From Sycon ciliatum (taxonomy: Eukaryota; Porifera; Calcarea; Leucosolenida; Sycettidae): DNA of 64,000 nucleotides. The stretch is taken from the NCBI RefSeq assembly GCF_964019385.1, contig NC_088650.1:21709502-21773501 (forward strand), given 5' to 3'. Below are positions 63,549 to 64,000 of the stretch, one piece after another (the first letter of the stretch is position 1; each line of letters begins with the position of its first letter). The notes under the pieces were generated by a model. It did not search any database. It was not told the origin of the DNA and saw only the letters and a list, made by a program, of their open reading frames with translations. A program made the position numbers and the translations under genes.

Positions 63549-64000
63549 TTGCGACTAAACTATTCACAGCAGTGCCAAATTTTTAGGGTCACTGATTGTG
63601 GGTGCCAGCGCCCTACAAGCAAACCAATAATGAAACCAATGCGATCGCTGACATTATAGCTGGGTCATGTTATAGAGAGGTACGTTGAAATTGAAAGGTC
63701 AGCAAAAAATGGTCGAAATCCGACATTTTCTCACCTTCCGGCCTGTTCGCAGCTTAGCAAATGACAATGACCATCCTCATCTCGTTGGTTAGCTAGACAT
63801 AGACAACAGCACCATGAAAAACTTCACATTTCTCTAAAGAACTCGCCCAGGGCTGCTGAAAGCTGAAAAAGAACCTATCTAGAAGTTTGGGGCTTTTTAC
63901 CCGTGAATCTTCACTTTGCGACTAAACTATTCACAGCAGTGCCAAATTTTTAGGGTCACTGAATGCGGGTGCCAGCGCCCTACAAGCAAACCAAAAATGA
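63549..64000. repeat. Start of the next five-monomer unit, cut by window end
   Basis: A complete y monomer (63549-63915) is followed by the first 85 bases of a z monomer, ending at CCAAAAATGA. The array continues past the window. Confidence 0.93.

Larger units (their letters stand above)
1..64000. repeat. Tandem satellite array, 367-bp monomer, fills the window
   Basis: Near-identical 367-bp units follow one another head to tail without inversion, insertion or unique spacer. Both window edges lie inside the array, so its true length is unknown. Monomer anatomy (position 1 is the first T of TTGCGACTAAAC): 1-30 well conserved; 34-59 a variable block; 99 and 104 (CACTGAAA or CGCTGACA) linked diagnostic sites; 134-138 variable (GTACGTTG, GTACGTGG, GTGCGTTG, GTACTTTG); 170-192 nearly invariant; 199-206 and 224-243 variable; 251-275 either GAAAATAGC or GACAAGAGC; 296-300 CGCCC, CACCC or CGCAA. 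An XbaI site (TCTAGA, 330-335) is kept in nearly all units. A six-base inverted repeat AAAAAG/CTTTTT lies at 318-323 and 345-350. A length near two nucleosome repeats is common among eukaryotic satellites. Any role in centromere function is inference. Confidence 0.99.

Noticed and set aside
1..64000. CRISPR array
   Set aside because: Repeats are 367 bp and contiguous, with no unique spacers and no cas genes.
1..64000. CENP-B box (NTTCGNNNNANNCGGGN) on either strand
   Set aside because: CGGG and TTCG motifs occur, but not at the spacing of the 17-bp box in the consensus or the main variants I checked.
1..64000. Transposon or retroelement insertions, LTRs, telomere repeats, rDNA or tRNA genes
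   Set aside because: Monomer spacing is unbroken from 90 to 63916 apart from small indels, leaving no room for an insertion. No such motifs were recognised.

Overview
The whole window is one uninterrupted tandem satellite array from a eukaryotic genome. It is built from about 174 complete head-to-tail monomers of 367 bp, all in the same orientation, plus a partial monomer at each edge (1-89 and 63916-64000). I see no credible gene, RNA gene, transposon, CRISPR array or non-satellite spacer. By start-to-start spacing, 149 monomers are 367 bp, 18 are 366, six are 368 and one is 347. GC counted over 360 bases of one monomer is 43.6%. The lineage cannot be named from sequence alone. Homogeneous multi-kilobase higher-order repeats (HORs) suggest centromeric, pericentromeric or subtelomeric heterochromatin. 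Abundant CpG/TpG/CpA polymorphism suggests a genome with germline CpG methylation.

Monomers are phased here on the conserved TTGCGACTAAAC; this phase is arbitrary. They fall into linked-variant subfamilies, lettered a-m below, that recur in a fixed order. Layout: 90-1189, divergent monomers; 1190-4859, a two-monomer W/Y array (734 bp period); 5227-7795, a diverged part HOR in the order g-h-i-j-k-l-m with a gene-conversion-like patch; 7796-34219, the main HOR domain, where 13-mer-type and 14-mer-type units alternate; 34220-39721, an expanded i-j-(k/f)-g/h module; 39722-44492, an expanded k-l module; 44493-50363, an f-g-h-i-j module with a nine-monomer duplication; 50364-52565, a mosaic; 52566-64000, a right-hand domain of M/S monomer pairs and a recent five-monomer repeat.

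The most informative signal is the rearrangement history. HOR copies 1-6 alternate between two types. Copy 4 lacks monomers e-j, and adjacent copy 5 has e-j twice, as expected from unequal exchange six monomers out of register. The same step of about 2.2 kb recurs in at least three other places. Chimeric monomers let some breakpoints be narrowed to 45-72 bp. All of this was read by eye; no alignment or database search was run.
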